Origin: an uncultured Clostridia bacterium
GTDB lineage: Bacteria > Bacillota > Clostridia > Oscillospirales > CAG-272
Direction of reading: 5' to 3'
DNA: 13,143 bases
NCBI GenBank assembly: GCA_937914815.1
Contig: CALDMI010000348.1
Location: forward strand, 1 to 13,143
Position 1 is the first letter of the stretch; each line of letters begins with the position of its first letter. Made by a program: the position numbers and the translations under genes. The notes under the pieces are model-generated. The model was given only the letters and a program-made list of their open reading frames with translations, made no database searches and was not told the origin of the DNA. Of this stretch, positions 1-6,141 are shown piece after piece.

Positions 1-363
1 CACCGTCGTCGGTGGCAGGCTCGACCTCATACCCTCGGATATGAGGTCGAGCCTGCCGACGGGGTAGACCCGCGCCGTAACCCCGGTGAGCAGGTCGGTG
101 ACGCACTTGCGCCCCCTGTCGTCGGTGGTTGATGAGAGATAGCCGCGCGGCTTGTTCATCATTATGTAGGTGTGCTCCCGCCTCGCGTAGGCTATCCGCC
201 GCCCGCGGAGGGTTACAATGTCCGCCGCCGGGTCAACCTTTGTGCCGAGGGTGGCGACATGACCGTTGACGGTCACATTGCCGCTCTCTATTTCCGCCTC
301 CGCCGCTCTTCTTGACATTATCCCGGAGTCGGATATGAATTTCTGAAGTCTTATTTTTTCCAT
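1..363 (-). CDS. rluB: 23S rRNA pseudouridine synthase, RsuA/RluB family (partial, frame broken near the edge)
   Basis: This gene encodes a cytoplasmic enzyme that isomerises a uridine in large-subunit rRNA to pseudouridine. The 121 visible residues start with an S4 RNA-binding domain (about residues 3-60, with the typical LQKFISDSGIMSRRAAE opening) and run into the catalytic domain (MNKPRGYLSS at 69-78, then VYPVGRLDL at 99-107, where D106 is the expected nucleophile). The family normally continues SxGLLLLTNDG. Here the reading is SEGM and then RSSLPPTTV, which does not fit, while the expected TDDG appears in another frame at minus-strand bases 13-2. The break coincides with an inverted copy of the GRLDL-coding bases. 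ATG at 363 gives the usual MEKIRLQKF start with GAGGAA about 10 bases upstream; an in-frame ATG at 381 is the alternative. It lies 40 bases after the carboxypeptidase gene. The C-terminal half lies outside the window. RluB is likelier than RsuA from gene order and motif form. Confidence 0.85.
   Translation of the reverse strand, partial: MEKIRLQKFISDSGIMSRRAAEAEIESGNVTVNGHVATLGTKVDPAADIVTLRGRRIAYARREHTYIMMNKPRGYLSSTTDDRGRKCVTDLLTGVTARVYPVGRLDLISEGMRSSLPPTTV
14..57. repeat. Perfect 17-base inverted repeat inside rluB
   Basis: Bases 14-30 are the exact reverse complement of bases 41-57, separated by 10 bases. The 41-57 arm encodes GRLDL of the rluB active site. The 14-30 arm replaces what should be three codons of the conserved LLLL stretch and shifts the frame. 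This looks like a templated inverted copy, from a template switch during replication or a fold-back artefact at a contig end. Confidence 0.85.
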
Positions 364-403
364 AGCCTTAAATTTCCTCATGCTGCCTCACGGCATATTA
401 TTT

Positions 404-1702
404 TTATCTTCTGAACCAATGCTTTCGCTCCTCAGCTGCCACATCCTCCGCGGCACGGAGCTTTACAGAGCCTATAACCCTGTCCCCGCGTGTGAATATC
501 GCCTCGCCGAGGACATCCCCGCATCGCACCGGCGCCGCGGTATAGCGGGTGAGCCTTATGTGCTTTTCCGGCTCCGCCTCGCCCTTTTTGCATACGACGG
601 ACAGGTCCTCCGTGTTCCGGACGGTGATATTTACCACCTCGCCGCCCCGTATCACGGGGAGAGTATAGGATATATCGCCCGCCGCGGCGAGCGTCCGCTT
701 TTCATAGAGCGAGAAGCCGTAGTCGAGCATTTTTGTGTGATCGTCCCAGTCGTCCGGGGCAGAGAGCGTGACGCCTATGAGTGTGAGCTCTTCGCGCTCC
801 GCCGCCGTAACAAGACATCTCCCGCTCTTTTTCGTGAACCCGGTCTTGACGCCTGTACACCCGTCATACATGCGGAGCATCTTGTTGTGGTTTGTGAGCG
901 TCCGGCGACCTTCTCCCTCGCCGATTACCGCGCTCTTTTCTCTGAATATTTCGCGGAGCAGGTCGTTTTCCATAGCCTCCGCGGCAATGAGCGCGAGCTC
1001 CCGCGCCGTCGTCCTGTGGCTCTCGCCGTCGAGCCCGTGCGGATTTTCAAAATGCGTCGCCGAGAGACCTATCTCCCGTGCTCGCTCGTTCATCATCTCC
1101 GCAAATGCGGGAATGTCACCTCCGACAGCTATTGCGAGCGCTGCAGCCGCGTCATTTGCACTTGCGAGGAGCATGCCCTCTATCAGTTCCCGCGCCGTGT
1201 AGCTGTCGCTCGCCGTAAGATAGAGGGATGAGCCCTCGATACCGACGGCGCGCCCGTCTATTTTGATTTTTTCGTCGGGAGACAGTCTCTCCGCCGCGAC
1301 GAGCGCGGTCATTATCTTCGTCGTGCTCGCCATGGGCAGGACATCGTCCGCCCGCTTTTCATATATAAAGTCCCCGGTCTCGGGAATATACAGGACGGCC
1401 GCCTTTGCGCTGACCGCCGGAACCGCAGTACCACCGACAGAAAGCGCCGTACCGTCCGATTTATCGGAGCATGTCGCCGCCTCCGTACCGGATGTCAAAA
1501 CCGTCGCATTGTCATTTGCACCGCAAAATGCATTATCATCGGCAGAGCAGGGGAGCGCCCCCGCCGTAAATCCGCCGATCCCGCCCGCGCGCGTGTGCGC
1601 CGCAGAGCCGCTTGCATATACCGCCGTCGCGGTGAGCGCGGATATCAGCGTTATAAGAAATAGTATAAAAGCCGCTATCTTCCACCTGTTATCGTAAAAC
1701 AT
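404..1702 (-). CDS. D-alanyl-D-alanine carboxypeptidase (penicillin-binding protein 5/DacF family)
   Basis: This is an exported serine peptidase that removes the terminal D-alanine from peptidoglycan stem peptides. All three active-site motifs of the family are present: S-T-T-K (S126, K129), S-A-N (181-183) and K-T-G (286-288), counting from ATG 1702. The N-terminus has a positively charged start, a hydrophobic stretch (about 10-28) and a likely signal cleavage after ATAVYA. A Ser/Ala/Thr/Gly-rich linker of about 70 residues precedes the catalytic domain. A PBP5-type C-terminal beta domain is plausible after about residue 345. The C-terminus is highly charged and shows no evident amphipathic or transmembrane anchor. 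ATG 1702 is preferred over the adjacent TTG at 1705 because GGGGGAG lies six bases upstream. The position after ytfJ and before rluB is typical of spore-formers and suggests a cortex or sporulation role like DacF, but that is inference. Confidence 0.92.
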   Translation of the reverse strand: MFYDNRWKIAAFILFLITLISALTATAVYASGSAAHTRAGGIGGFTAGALPCSADDNAFCGANDNATVLTSGTEAATCSDKSDGTALSVGGTAVPAVSAKAAVLYIPETGDFIYEKRADDVLPMASTTKIMTALVAAERLSPDEKIKIDGRAVGIEGSSLYLTASDSYTARELIEGMLLASANDAAAALAIAVGGDIPAFAEMMNERAREIGLSATHFENPHGLDGESHRTTARELALIAAEAMENDLLREIFREKSAVIGEGEGRRTLTNHNKMLRMYDGCTGVKTGFTKKSGRCLVTAAEREELTLIGVTLSAPDDWDDHTKMLDYGFSLYEKRTLAAAGDISYTLPVIRGGEVVNITVRNTEDLSVVCKKGEAEPEKHIRLTRYTAAPVRCGDVLGEAIFTRGDRVIGSVKLRAAEDVAAEERKHWFRR

Positions 1703-1751
1703 CAATAACTCCCCCTTTTACTCTATTTTGCGTCAGGGGAGCGCTTTTATT

Positions 1752-1773
1752 CCGGGCGCGGTCGGGCGCCGGG
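1752..1773. other. GC-rich stem-loop between ytfJ and the carboxypeptidase gene
   Basis: The 78-base gap between ytfJ and the carboxypeptidase gene holds an imperfect GC-rich stem (GGCGC paired with GCGCC, extended by CC/GG across a bulge). On the minus, coding, strand it is followed by AATAAAAG rather than a U-tract, so it is not a convincing terminator for the minus genes. On the plus strand it is followed by GTACTTTTT, but no plus-strand gene reads into it. It may pause or process the minus transcript. Confidence 0.35.
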
Positions 1774-1780
1774 TACTTTT

Positions 1781-2161
1781 TCAGAAGAGCGACTTTATTT
1801 TTCCGATTATTTCCGGCGATTTTTCGATAAGCTGTGTGACGCTCTCGACAGCGCCTGCTCTCGGCTCATTTATATTTATCAGGTTGATATTTCCGTTCAT
1901 GTCAATTGTGAGAAAGGCAAGGGGCGTTACCGTGACTCCGGTGCCCCCGCCGCCGAGATCCCGCGGAGTGTTTTTCCTGTCCCCGAGGTCAAAGCCGCCG
2001 CTCGCCGTGCCGAATGAAACCTTCGACACCGGGATTACCGTGACCCCGGACGGGGTGATTACCGTCCTCCCGACCGAGGTGTCCGCCCCGGCGAGCGAGC
2101 GCACACCGTCGAGCGCCGCACGCACCGTGTCGCCGTATCTGTCCGCATCCGTAATATCCAT
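1781..2161 (-). CDS. ytfJ: YtfJ/GerW-family sporulation protein
   Basis: This is a small soluble protein of the Spore_YtfJ family. Its Bacillus subtilis member GerW is a spore protein needed for CwlJ-dependent germination. The sequence has the family pattern: an N-terminal helix (TVRAALDGVRSLAGADT), a beta segment with VGRTVITPSGVTVIPVSKVSFG, a Gly-rich loop (residues 69-75), and TGVTVTPLAFLTI leading to a short C-terminal helix. The 126-residue length is normal. Three in-frame ATGs occur at 2170, 2167 and 2161. The first overlaps the stop codon of the upstream gene (ATGA), but GGGGAGG directly abuts it. The ATG at 2161 has that Shine-Dalgarno site nine bases upstream and is preferred. The gene is almost certainly co-translated with the membrane protein upstream. 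Its presence is the best direct hint that the organism forms spores. Confidence 0.9.
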   Translation of the reverse strand: MDITDADRYGDTVRAALDGVRSLAGADTSVGRTVITPSGVTVIPVSKVSFGTASGGFDLGDRKNTPRDLGGGGTGVTVTPLAFLTIDMNGNINLININEPRAGAVESVTQLIEKSPEIIGKIKSLF

Positions 2162-2166
2162 AGCCA

Positions 2167-2694
2167 TCATCCTCCCCGCATGAAAAAATGCGGCAATAAC
2201 CGTATTCCTTCAATAACGATAAATATAAGAGATGTCGTAAAGGCTATGTCTGTGATATCGCCACCCACGGCTCCGTTCTCCGCGCTCACATTGCCGAAAA
2301 GGAGGGCAGAGAACGGGAGAGCTGCCATGACCCGCCCATGCCGCAGCGCCGCCGCGGCGTCGTTTTCCCGCGGGGCGGGCAGCTCCGCGACGGTGAGCTC
2401 CCCGCGCCGGAGTATCCGTCCGAGCGAGCGGAGCATAGCCGCTATCGGCAGCTTCGGGAGTCTTTTCTTTTTTTGCTTTTTCGCTCGTTTCGCTGCTTTC
2501 TTTGCTGCCCGTTTCGCCTTTGTTTCGCCCCGTCGGCTTTCCGGTGCGGGCGAAAGTACGAGCGAGAACGCGAAGAACACGAGCGACAGCGTGACCCGCG
2601 GGTATCCCCGGGTGTCAAACCGCACCGTCACCGGCTCAAGAAGCAGTACCGCGAGCGCGGAGAGCGAGAGGAGAATAAGGAGCGCCACAGCCAT
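2167..2694 (-). CDS. Small membrane protein upstream of ytfJ (DUF2953-like)
   Basis: I do not recognise this protein with certainty. From ATG 2694 it has 175 residues: an N-terminal transmembrane segment (about 1-19), a short beta-like part (VTVRFDTRGYPRVTLSLVFF), a strongly basic Lys/Ala-rich stretch at about 54-81, and a C-terminal hydrophobic segment (about 150-168, FTTSLIFIVIEGIRLLP). This layout and the position directly before ytfJ match the DUF2953 (YtfI-like) membrane proteins found between scpB and ytfJ in many Clostridia. No catalytic motif is visible. A GTG at 2730 would add 12 residues; neither start has a strong Shine-Dalgarno site, and the longer form puts MYANHIEKRDLY before the hydrophobic segment, which is less typical. 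The role is probably in the spore or sporulating cell, by context only. Confidence 0.6.
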   Translation of the reverse strand: MAVALLILLSLSALAVLLLEPVTVRFDTRGYPRVTLSLVFFAFSLVLSPAPESRRGETKAKRAAKKAAKRAKKQKKKRLPKLPIAAMLRSLGRILRRGELTVAELPAPRENDAAAALRHGRVMAALPFSALLFGNVSAENGAVGGDITDIAFTTSLIFIVIEGIRLLPHFFMRGG

Positions 2695-2788
2695 ATACAA
2701 GTCTCTTTTTTCGATATGATTTGCATACACGCGCGCTTTTATTCGCTTCCCGCGTTTTTTCCGGTGCTTTTCTGGTTATATTACGCGG

Positions 2789-3904
2789 TTATGTATTTTC
2801 ACCGTCAGTTGTGTCGGCGCTATCGTCAGATCCTCCGTCGGTGTCCTCGCCGTCGGCATCACTGCTTGCCGTGCCGCTATCTTCCGTTGCGGCGTCGTTT
2901 TCGTCTTCCGGAGTCTCTGCGTCGTCGTGTTCATACAGGAACATTCCGGCGTCGTCCGCGTTCTCCTCCGGACTCTCGTCCTCCGGGGCTCCGTCTGCGA
3001 CTTCACCGTCAGTAGCTTCGCCGTCGGCAGACTCTCCGCCCGCCTCTTTGGATTTCTCAAAATCTATCGCGAGCTGTCCGTCCCCGCCGGTTATCTCGTT
3101 CAGTTCCTCGTCGCCTTCGCCACCCTCGGCTTCGGCGTCACTCTTGGCTTTCGAGAACGCCGAGTTCATCTCCTCGGTAGTGGAGGGGAGCTCGTCGAGG
3201 CTCTTCAGACCGAAAGCACGCAGAAAGTCGTTCGTCGTGCCGAAGAGCATTGGGCGCCCGGGAACATCGAGCCGTCCTTTACACTCTATGAGCCCGCGGT
3301 CGATAAGGTTGTTCATCGCATATGACGAATCCGCGCGGCGCAGTGTGTCGACGAACACGCGCGTTACCGGCTGATTGTACGCAACTATCGCGAGCACCTC
3401 CATAGAGGAGGTCGACAGGGTACCGTTTTTCTTCAGCCCCAGTACCTCGCGTATCTCATGCAGATAATATTCCTTTGTGCAGAGCTGGCAGGAGTCGGCG
3501 AATGTCAGGAGCATGACCCCGCGGGGGATTCCCGGGTCGTTGTATTTCAGCGCGTACTCGAACACCTTGTCCTTGACAAGTCCCGGCGTCATCTCCATAA
3601 CGCGCGCAAGCGTCGCATAGGATATAGGATGTCCCGCGGCGAAGAGCACAGCCTCGAGCGCCTCCTCAAAGACTATCTCGCGCTTTTCCTCGCCCTCCTC
3701 GCCGTCGGATATGACCGGGGCTTCTTCTTCGTGCGGCTTTTCCGGGACTTCGGCTTCCTTTTTGTCCGCCTTGCCGGATTTCGCCTTTCCGCTTTTTTTC
3801 GCGCCCTTTCCGGGCTTCGCCTTTTCTTCGCCCTCTGCCGTCTTTTCGACTTCGGTTATCTCTTCGCCTGCATTTTCGGCGTCAGTTTTCTTCTTTCTTG
3901 CCAT
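2789..3904 (-). CDS. scpB: Segregation and condensation protein B with long charged tails
   Basis: ScpB dimerises and binds ScpA, and with SMC forms the bacterial condensin that compacts and segregates the chromosome. The core (about residues 76-245) has two winged-helix domains and the family signatures EEALEAVLFAAGHPIS, LSTSSMEVLAIVAYNQPVTR, LIDRGLIECKGRLDVPGRP and LFGTTNDFLRAFGLKSLDELP. The protein is 371 residues long, against roughly 180-200 for typical ScpB. The excess is a Lys/Glu-rich N-terminal tail (about 1-75) and a very acidic Asp/Glu/Ser/Thr/Gly-rich C-terminal tail (about 255-371), both probably disordered. ATG 3904 was chosen because AGGAG lies seven bases upstream; the longer reading from 3955 lacks such a site and would lie deeper inside scpA. 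The start lies 23 bases inside the end of scpA, so translation is probably coupled. Confidence 0.95.
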   Translation of the reverse strand: MARKKKTDAENAGEEITEVEKTAEGEEKAKPGKGAKKSGKAKSGKADKKEAEVPEKPHEEEAPVISDGEEGEEKREIVFEEALEAVLFAAGHPISYATLARVMEMTPGLVKDKVFEYALKYNDPGIPRGVMLLTFADSCQLCTKEYYLHEIREVLGLKKNGTLSTSSMEVLAIVAYNQPVTRVFVDTLRRADSSYAMNNLIDRGLIECKGRLDVPGRPMLFGTTNDFLRAFGLKSLDELPSTTEEMNSAFSKAKSDAEAEGGEGDEELNEITGGDGQLAIDFEKSKEAGGESADGEATDGEVADGAPEDESPEENADDAGMFLYEHDDAETPEDENDAATEDSGTASSDADGEDTDGGSDDSADTTDGENT

Positions 3905-4736
3905 CTGCCTTCTCCTCTCCGTCCTTTTCGTTGTCCTCGTCGCCGGAGGCGTCAAATTCGCTTGCCTCGCCCTCCGCGGGTATGTAATAGGGGTTCAGCC
4001 GGAGCATCATTTCGAGCCCGTTCTCGTAATACTCCACCTGGTCGTCAATAACCGTCGCGGTGGTTATGAGCACCCGCCCGGTTTTTATAAGCTCAAGAAC
4101 TCCCATAAAGCGGGCGACGAGCTCCGCCCGGTCGGGCGCGTCTTTCAGAAGGAAGAACAGCGACGCCTGCGGTCTGTCCTCGAGCAGGGCGCATATCTCG
4201 ATTATCTTCTCCTCGACGGAGACAACCTTGTGCTTTATAAGAGGATTGACGAGCTCGGTCGCGTTCCTCTCGGACTGCGCGACCTTGAGCCGCCGCACCA
4301 CGGCACCCAGCGCGCGCATGAGCATGTCGGTCGACAGATTCATGGGCAGCCCTTTCTCGGGCGGCACATCGTCCGTGCCCTTCGTGTATCTGTCGGAGTA
4401 TTTTTCGTAAAGGGGGCGCAGTTCCTTTGCCGCGAGCTTCGCCTGCTGATAGAGAAGGAGCGCGTCGGCTATCTCGCGGCGCGGGTCGTTCTCCGTCCCC
4501 TCCTCATGCGGGAGGATCATCCGGCTTTTTATCAGCATGAGCTCGCTCGCCATAACGATGAACTCACTCGCGACATCCATGTCCATCTTCTGCGCCTCGT
4601 TGATGTACTCCATGTACTGGTCGCAGATTATGGCAATCGGTATGTCGGTTATGCTGACCTTGTTTTTGCTTATCAGGGTCAGAAGAAGGTCGAGCGGACC
4701 CTCAAACTGATCGAGACGGTATGTCAGTTCGGTCAT
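3882..4736 (-). CDS. scpA: Segregation and condensation protein A (kleisin)
   Basis: ScpA is the kleisin subunit that bridges the SMC heads and binds an ScpB dimer. The 284 residues show the conserved N-terminal SMC-neck-binding region (LDQFEGPLDLLLTLI), the helix EFIVMASELMLIKSRMILP, and a C-terminal winged-helix region (ARFMGVLELIKTGRV) that contacts the other SMC head. The last 30 or so residues are acidic and lysine-rich, which is not conserved, and they overlap the scpB start in another frame. ATG 4736 has GGGAG five bases upstream. The gene follows the M50 peptidase by 18 bases and overlaps scpB by 23 bases, so the ScpA:ScpB ratio is likely set by translational coupling. Confidence 0.96.
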   Translation of the reverse strand: MTELTYRLDQFEGPLDLLLTLISKNKVSITDIPIAIICDQYMEYINEAQKMDMDVASEFIVMASELMLIKSRMILPHEEGTENDPRREIADALLLYQQAKLAAKELRPLYEKYSDRYTKGTDDVPPEKGLPMNLSTDMLMRALGAVVRRLKVAQSERNATELVNPLIKHKVVSVEEKIIEICALLEDRPQASLFFLLKDAPDRAELVARFMGVLELIKTGRVLITTATVIDDQVEYYENGLEMMLRLNPYYIPAEGEASEFDASGDEDNEKDGEEKADGKKEEN

Positions 4737-4754
4737 GTGGTCTCCCTTGCTATG

Positions 4755-5498
4755 TCAGATATTGAGATAGGGAATAAGGCGCCAGAAGGACATCATGAGT
4801 CCGGATACCCGGTTCACCGCATATCCGATAAGGTCGGAGAGCGAGAGAATACGCGCTATCACGGTGAGGACCGGATTTCCCGCCACGGCGGGGAGGGAGA
4901 GAAGAACGGAGGAGAGCCACGAGCCTATAAGGAGCCAACCGAGAAGACAGTAATATATAACTCTCTCGTACTTCATTATCCCGAAATACCACTTAGGCGG
5001 GAGCACGACATTCAGTATGCGTGAGCCGTCGAGCGGCGGCACCGGTATAAGATTGAAAATTCCGAGGCCGGTGTTTATTATGTGGAAAAGATAAAGCAGC
5101 TGTAAGCTGTAAAGTGCAAAGTAGTAGAGCACGGTGCTCGTAAATTCAACCCCGCTGAGCGTCGCGGCGAGGAGCAGATACAGCCCCGAGAACACAAAAG
5201 CCATTATGAGGTTCGATACAGGACCCGCGAGCGCGGTAATCGCGAAATCCCGCTTCGGGTGCCTGAAGTTCCGCGCATTTATCGGCACCGGCTTTGCCCA
5301 GCCGACATGAAAGAAGAGCAGGCACAGCGCGCCTATCGGATCTATGTGCTTTATCGGATTGAGCGTGAGCCGCCCCATGTCCCGCGCCGTCGTGTCCCCG
5401 AGCTTATAAGCCGCGAGTCCGTGACTGTACTCATGCACGGTGAGCGATATCAGGACGGCAATTGCCGTCAGAATGTAATACGGAATATTTTGCGTCAT
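4755..5498 (-). CDS. Site-2 protease family (M50) membrane metalloprotease
   Basis: This is a polytopic membrane protein of the zinc-dependent M50 family, in the short bacterial form that lacks a PDZ domain. HEYSH at residues 22-26 is the HExxH zinc motif at the end of the first hydrophobic segment. NLIPVPPLDGSR at 149-160 supplies the third ligand, D157. Typical landmarks GRLTLNPIKHIDPIG and GWAKPVPIN are also present. Several further hydrophobic segments follow (about 88-110, 121-148, 178-205). The 247-residue length is normal for this group. Such enzymes cut substrates within the membrane; the substrate here cannot be told from sequence. Proteins of this kind are often encoded directly before scpA in Firmicutes. 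The start lies six bases after engB, with its AAAGG site at the engB stop, so the genes are tightly linked. Confidence 0.9.
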   Translation of the reverse strand: MTQNIPYYILTAIAVLISLTVHEYSHGLAAYKLGDTTARDMGRLTLNPIKHIDPIGALCLLFFHVGWAKPVPINARNFRHPKRDFAITALAGPVSNLIMAFVFSGLYLLLAATLSGVEFTSTVLYYFALYSLQLLYLFHIINTGLGIFNLIPVPPLDGSRILNVVLPPKWYFGIMKYERVIYYCLLGWLLIGSWLSSVLLSLPAVAGNPVLTVIARILSLSDLIGYAVNRVSGLMMSFWRLIPYLNI

Positions 5499-5504
5499 GT
5501 CGGT

Positions 5505-6113
5505 TTACCTTTCCGCGCCGACAGCGTCGCAGACCGCGCGCCATACCTCCGCCCGTCCGTCCTTTGTGACGGAGGAGAAGGGGATTATCTCAATTCCGGT
5601 GTCCGTGAGATAGTCTCGCCGTATACCGTCGAGCGCGACCTCGAGCTGTGATTTTGACAGTTTGTCGCACTTTGTTGCGACAAGAAGAAAATCTATCCGG
5701 TTTTCTATCAGAAAGTTCAGCATGAGAATGTCGTCCTCTGTGGGACCCGTCCGTATGTCGATAAGCTGTATTACGAGCTTTATCATGTCGGAGGACGGGT
5801 TGTGAAGAAAGTAATCCTCGGTGAGCGCCGACCACGCGCGCTTTGAATCGGATGAGCGCTTTGCATAGCCGTAGCCCGGCAGGTCGACAAGATACATCTT
5901 TCCGTCAATGTCGTAATAGTTCAGGGTTATCGTCTTTCCGGGAGAAGAGGAGACGCGCGCGAGCGACTTGCGCCCGAGGAGCGTGTTTATCAGCGAGCTT
6001 TTTCCGACATTCGACCGACCGGAGAGCGCGACCTGCGGCTTTGCCTCCGCGCGCAACTGTGCGCGGTTGCCGACAGATATCTTCAGGCTTACATTATTGA
6101 CGTTTATCTTCAT
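5505..6113 (-). CDS. engB: Ribosome biogenesis GTPase YsxC/EngB
   Basis: This is a TrmE-Era-like GTPase required for late assembly of the 50S ribosomal subunit. All nucleotide-binding motifs are visible in the 202 residues: P-loop GRSNVGKS at 32-39, the G2 threonine within SSPGKTITLNYY (T61), G3 DLPG followed by the family hallmark YGYAK (77-85), G4 TKCD at 147-150 (the family often has TKxD) and G5 SS at 180-181. Length and end points match the family. ATG 6113 has GAGAGGA about six bases upstream. It follows lon by 28 bases, the same lon-ysxC order as in Bacillus subtilis, so the two are likely co-transcribed. Confidence 0.96.
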   Translation of the reverse strand: MKINVNNVSLKISVGNRAQLRAEAKPQVALSGRSNVGKSSLINTLLGRKSLARVSSSPGKTITLNYYDIDGKMYLVDLPGYGYAKRSSDSKRAWSALTEDYFLHNPSSDMIKLVIQLIDIRTGPTEDDILMLNFLIENRIDFLLVATKCDKLSKSQLEVALDGIRRDYLTDTGIEIIPFSSVTKDGRAEVWRAVCDAVGAER

Positions 6114-6141
6114 TGTTTTTCCTCTCCGGTGTTTTTATGCG

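Noticed and set aside
380..1697. Long plus-strand open frames opposite the carboxypeptidase, scpB, scpA and lon
   Set aside because: They are antisense shadows in GC-rich DNA: arginine/serine-rich, without ribosome binding sites or recognisable domains, while the opposite strand encodes complete known proteins.
2731..2788. CCGCGT/ACGCGG inverted repeat after scpB as a terminator
   Set aside because: The loop is about 27 bases and no U-tract follows on the minus strand.
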